The notes beneath the pieces are model-generated. The model did no database searches. It had not been told where the DNA came from and was given only the letters and a program-made list of their open reading frames with translations. Below are positions 36,931-37,488 of a stretch of 37,488 nt of DNA, in pieces. Source of the stretch: Nitrosopumilus sp. D6 (GTDB taxonomy: Archaea; Thermoproteota; Nitrososphaeria; Nitrososphaerales; Nitrosopumilaceae). Position numbers and translations under genes: made by a program. The stretch's first letter is position 1, and the number at the start of each line of letters is the position of its first letter. The stretch lies in assembly GCA_003724325.1 (NCBI GenBank), contig RHFD01000023.1:1-37488 (forward strand), read 5' to 3'.

Positions 36931-37488
36931 AGTATCATTTTCGTGAAGGGTATTGTAATGTTTGATGGATTCTTGAAGCTCTTCTTTTGATACCATGCCT
37001 CCAGATTCCATCCTTGCAAACATTTCCGGATAGATAAATTCACGCTCTGAATACTGTAGTACCTTTTCATAGTCTTTTGCAAAATAGTGTTGTGCCTCGT
37101 CTCCTCCGGATGTATCCTTTGTGGGCAGGCCGTATGCATGTGCAAGCACGTCGTGTTTTAGTCCCTTTGAACGGTACGAGTTTAACGGCATGTGCATCTG
37201 TAATAAATCCAGAATCAGCGGCTTTCTTAATAGCCAGTGATGAATCCACTTATCCTCTGCTATCTTGTGGAACACCATCCTGTTGTAGAGAAACGCCATG
37301 TCAAAGCCTAGTATGTTGTGGCCAATTATTCGTAGCTTGTCACCTTTGCCGCGCTGCAACTCCATTACAGTATTGTAGAATTTTTCAAGCATTCCCTTTT
37401 CACCGTCCTCCCACTCTTTTAGGCGAAATATGTGGGCGTCGTTTATTCTATATGTTATCAGGATTATCCTCCCATCAAAGGGAGTCAG
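36922..37488 (-). CDS. 3'-5' exonuclease-like (DnaQ/PolB exonuclease fold) protein, partial
   Basis: The frame stays open to the window edge, upstream of the ATG at 37392 used by the ORF track (FDGRIILITYRINDAHIF precedes it), so the 5' part is missing. The visible part has an Exo II-like block (IIGHNILGFDMAFLYNRM) and later KHDVLAHAYGLP and an Exo III-like KDYEKVLQYSERE, as in DEDD exonucleases related to family B DNA polymerase exonuclease domains. The Exo I motif would lie outside the window. It ends at 36922 inside the T-rich repeat region, and no polymerase domain follows. Its role could be DNA or RNA proofreading or repair. Confidence 0.78.
   Translation of the reverse strand: MTPFDGRIILITYRINDAHIFRLKEWEDGEKGMLEKFYNTVMELQRGKGDKLRIIGHNILGFDMAFLYNRMVFHKIAEDKWIHHWLLRKPLILDLLQMHMPLNSYRSKGLKHDVLAHAYGLPTKDTSGGDEAQHYFAKDYEKVLQYSEREFIYPEMFARMESGGMVSKEELQESIKHYNTLHENDTRY

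Overview
The window looks like chromosomal DNA of an ammonia-oxidising-type thaumarchaeote (Nitrososphaerota), most likely from the marine Nitrosopumilus/Cenarchaeum side. The grounds are archaeal 16S and 23S genes with no tRNA in the spacer and no 5S nearby, an archaeal TFB, a DRG GTPase, NreA with a PCNA-binding tail, a DnaJ-ferredoxin fusion known from Thaumarchaeota, a 3-hydroxyacyl-CoA dehydrogenase of the type used in the thaumarchaeal carbon cycle, and a glutamate-semialdehyde-aminomutase-like gene next to 16S, an order reported for marine relatives. Base composition looks roughly balanced, richer in G+C than typical Nitrosopumilus. I cannot name a genus. I see no transposase, integrase or CRISPR array.

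Layout. 1-7.2 kb: PHP phosphoesterase, TusA-like sulfur carrier, thioredoxin reductase with a small partner, Thi4 thiazole synthase, siroheme sulfite/nitrite reductase and a tandem rhodanese, a neighbourhood rich in sulfur chemistry. 7.2-10.6 kb: a TPR protein diverging from a collagen-like protein with 108 uninterrupted Gly-X-Y triplets, a small downstream partner, and a protein that is about half Lys/Arg. 10.7-14.5 kb: DRG GTPase diverging from phosphoglycolate phosphatase and argS. 14.7-19.2 kb: a secreted repeat protein, MsrA, UspA, TFB and a secreted TPR-metalloprotease. 19.4-25.8 kb: biotin ligase with a winged-helix partner, CoA-binding protein, NreA, LOG-like protein, 3-hydroxyacyl-CoA dehydrogenase, a 54-residue C2H2 zinc finger missing from the ORF track, a one-helix membrane protein and a HIT protein. 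25.7-31.9 kb: DnaJ-ferredoxin, cupin, SHOCT-like protein, a surface protein, a second TPR protein, two unknowns and the aminomutase. 31.9-36.9 kb: the rRNA operon with leader, processing stems and a repeated T-rich 3' region. 36.9 kb to the end: a 3'-5' exonuclease-like gene cut by the window edge.

Expression style. Most transcription units have a TATA-like element centred 24-30 bases before an in-frame ATG, GTG or TTG, as expected for leaderless archaeal mRNAs. I used this spacing to move several starts away from those in the ORF track (Thi4, collagen-like protein, NreA, HIT, LOG-like, surface protein, UspA). Convergent genes are packed tail to tail, often overlapping by 4-27 bases.

Most noteworthy: the collagen-like locus, one near-symmetric TATA box midway between two divergent leaderless GTG genes, the zinc-finger microprotein, the tandem repeat after 23S, and a nested inverted-repeat region near 27.3 kb that may be an undescribed RNA.
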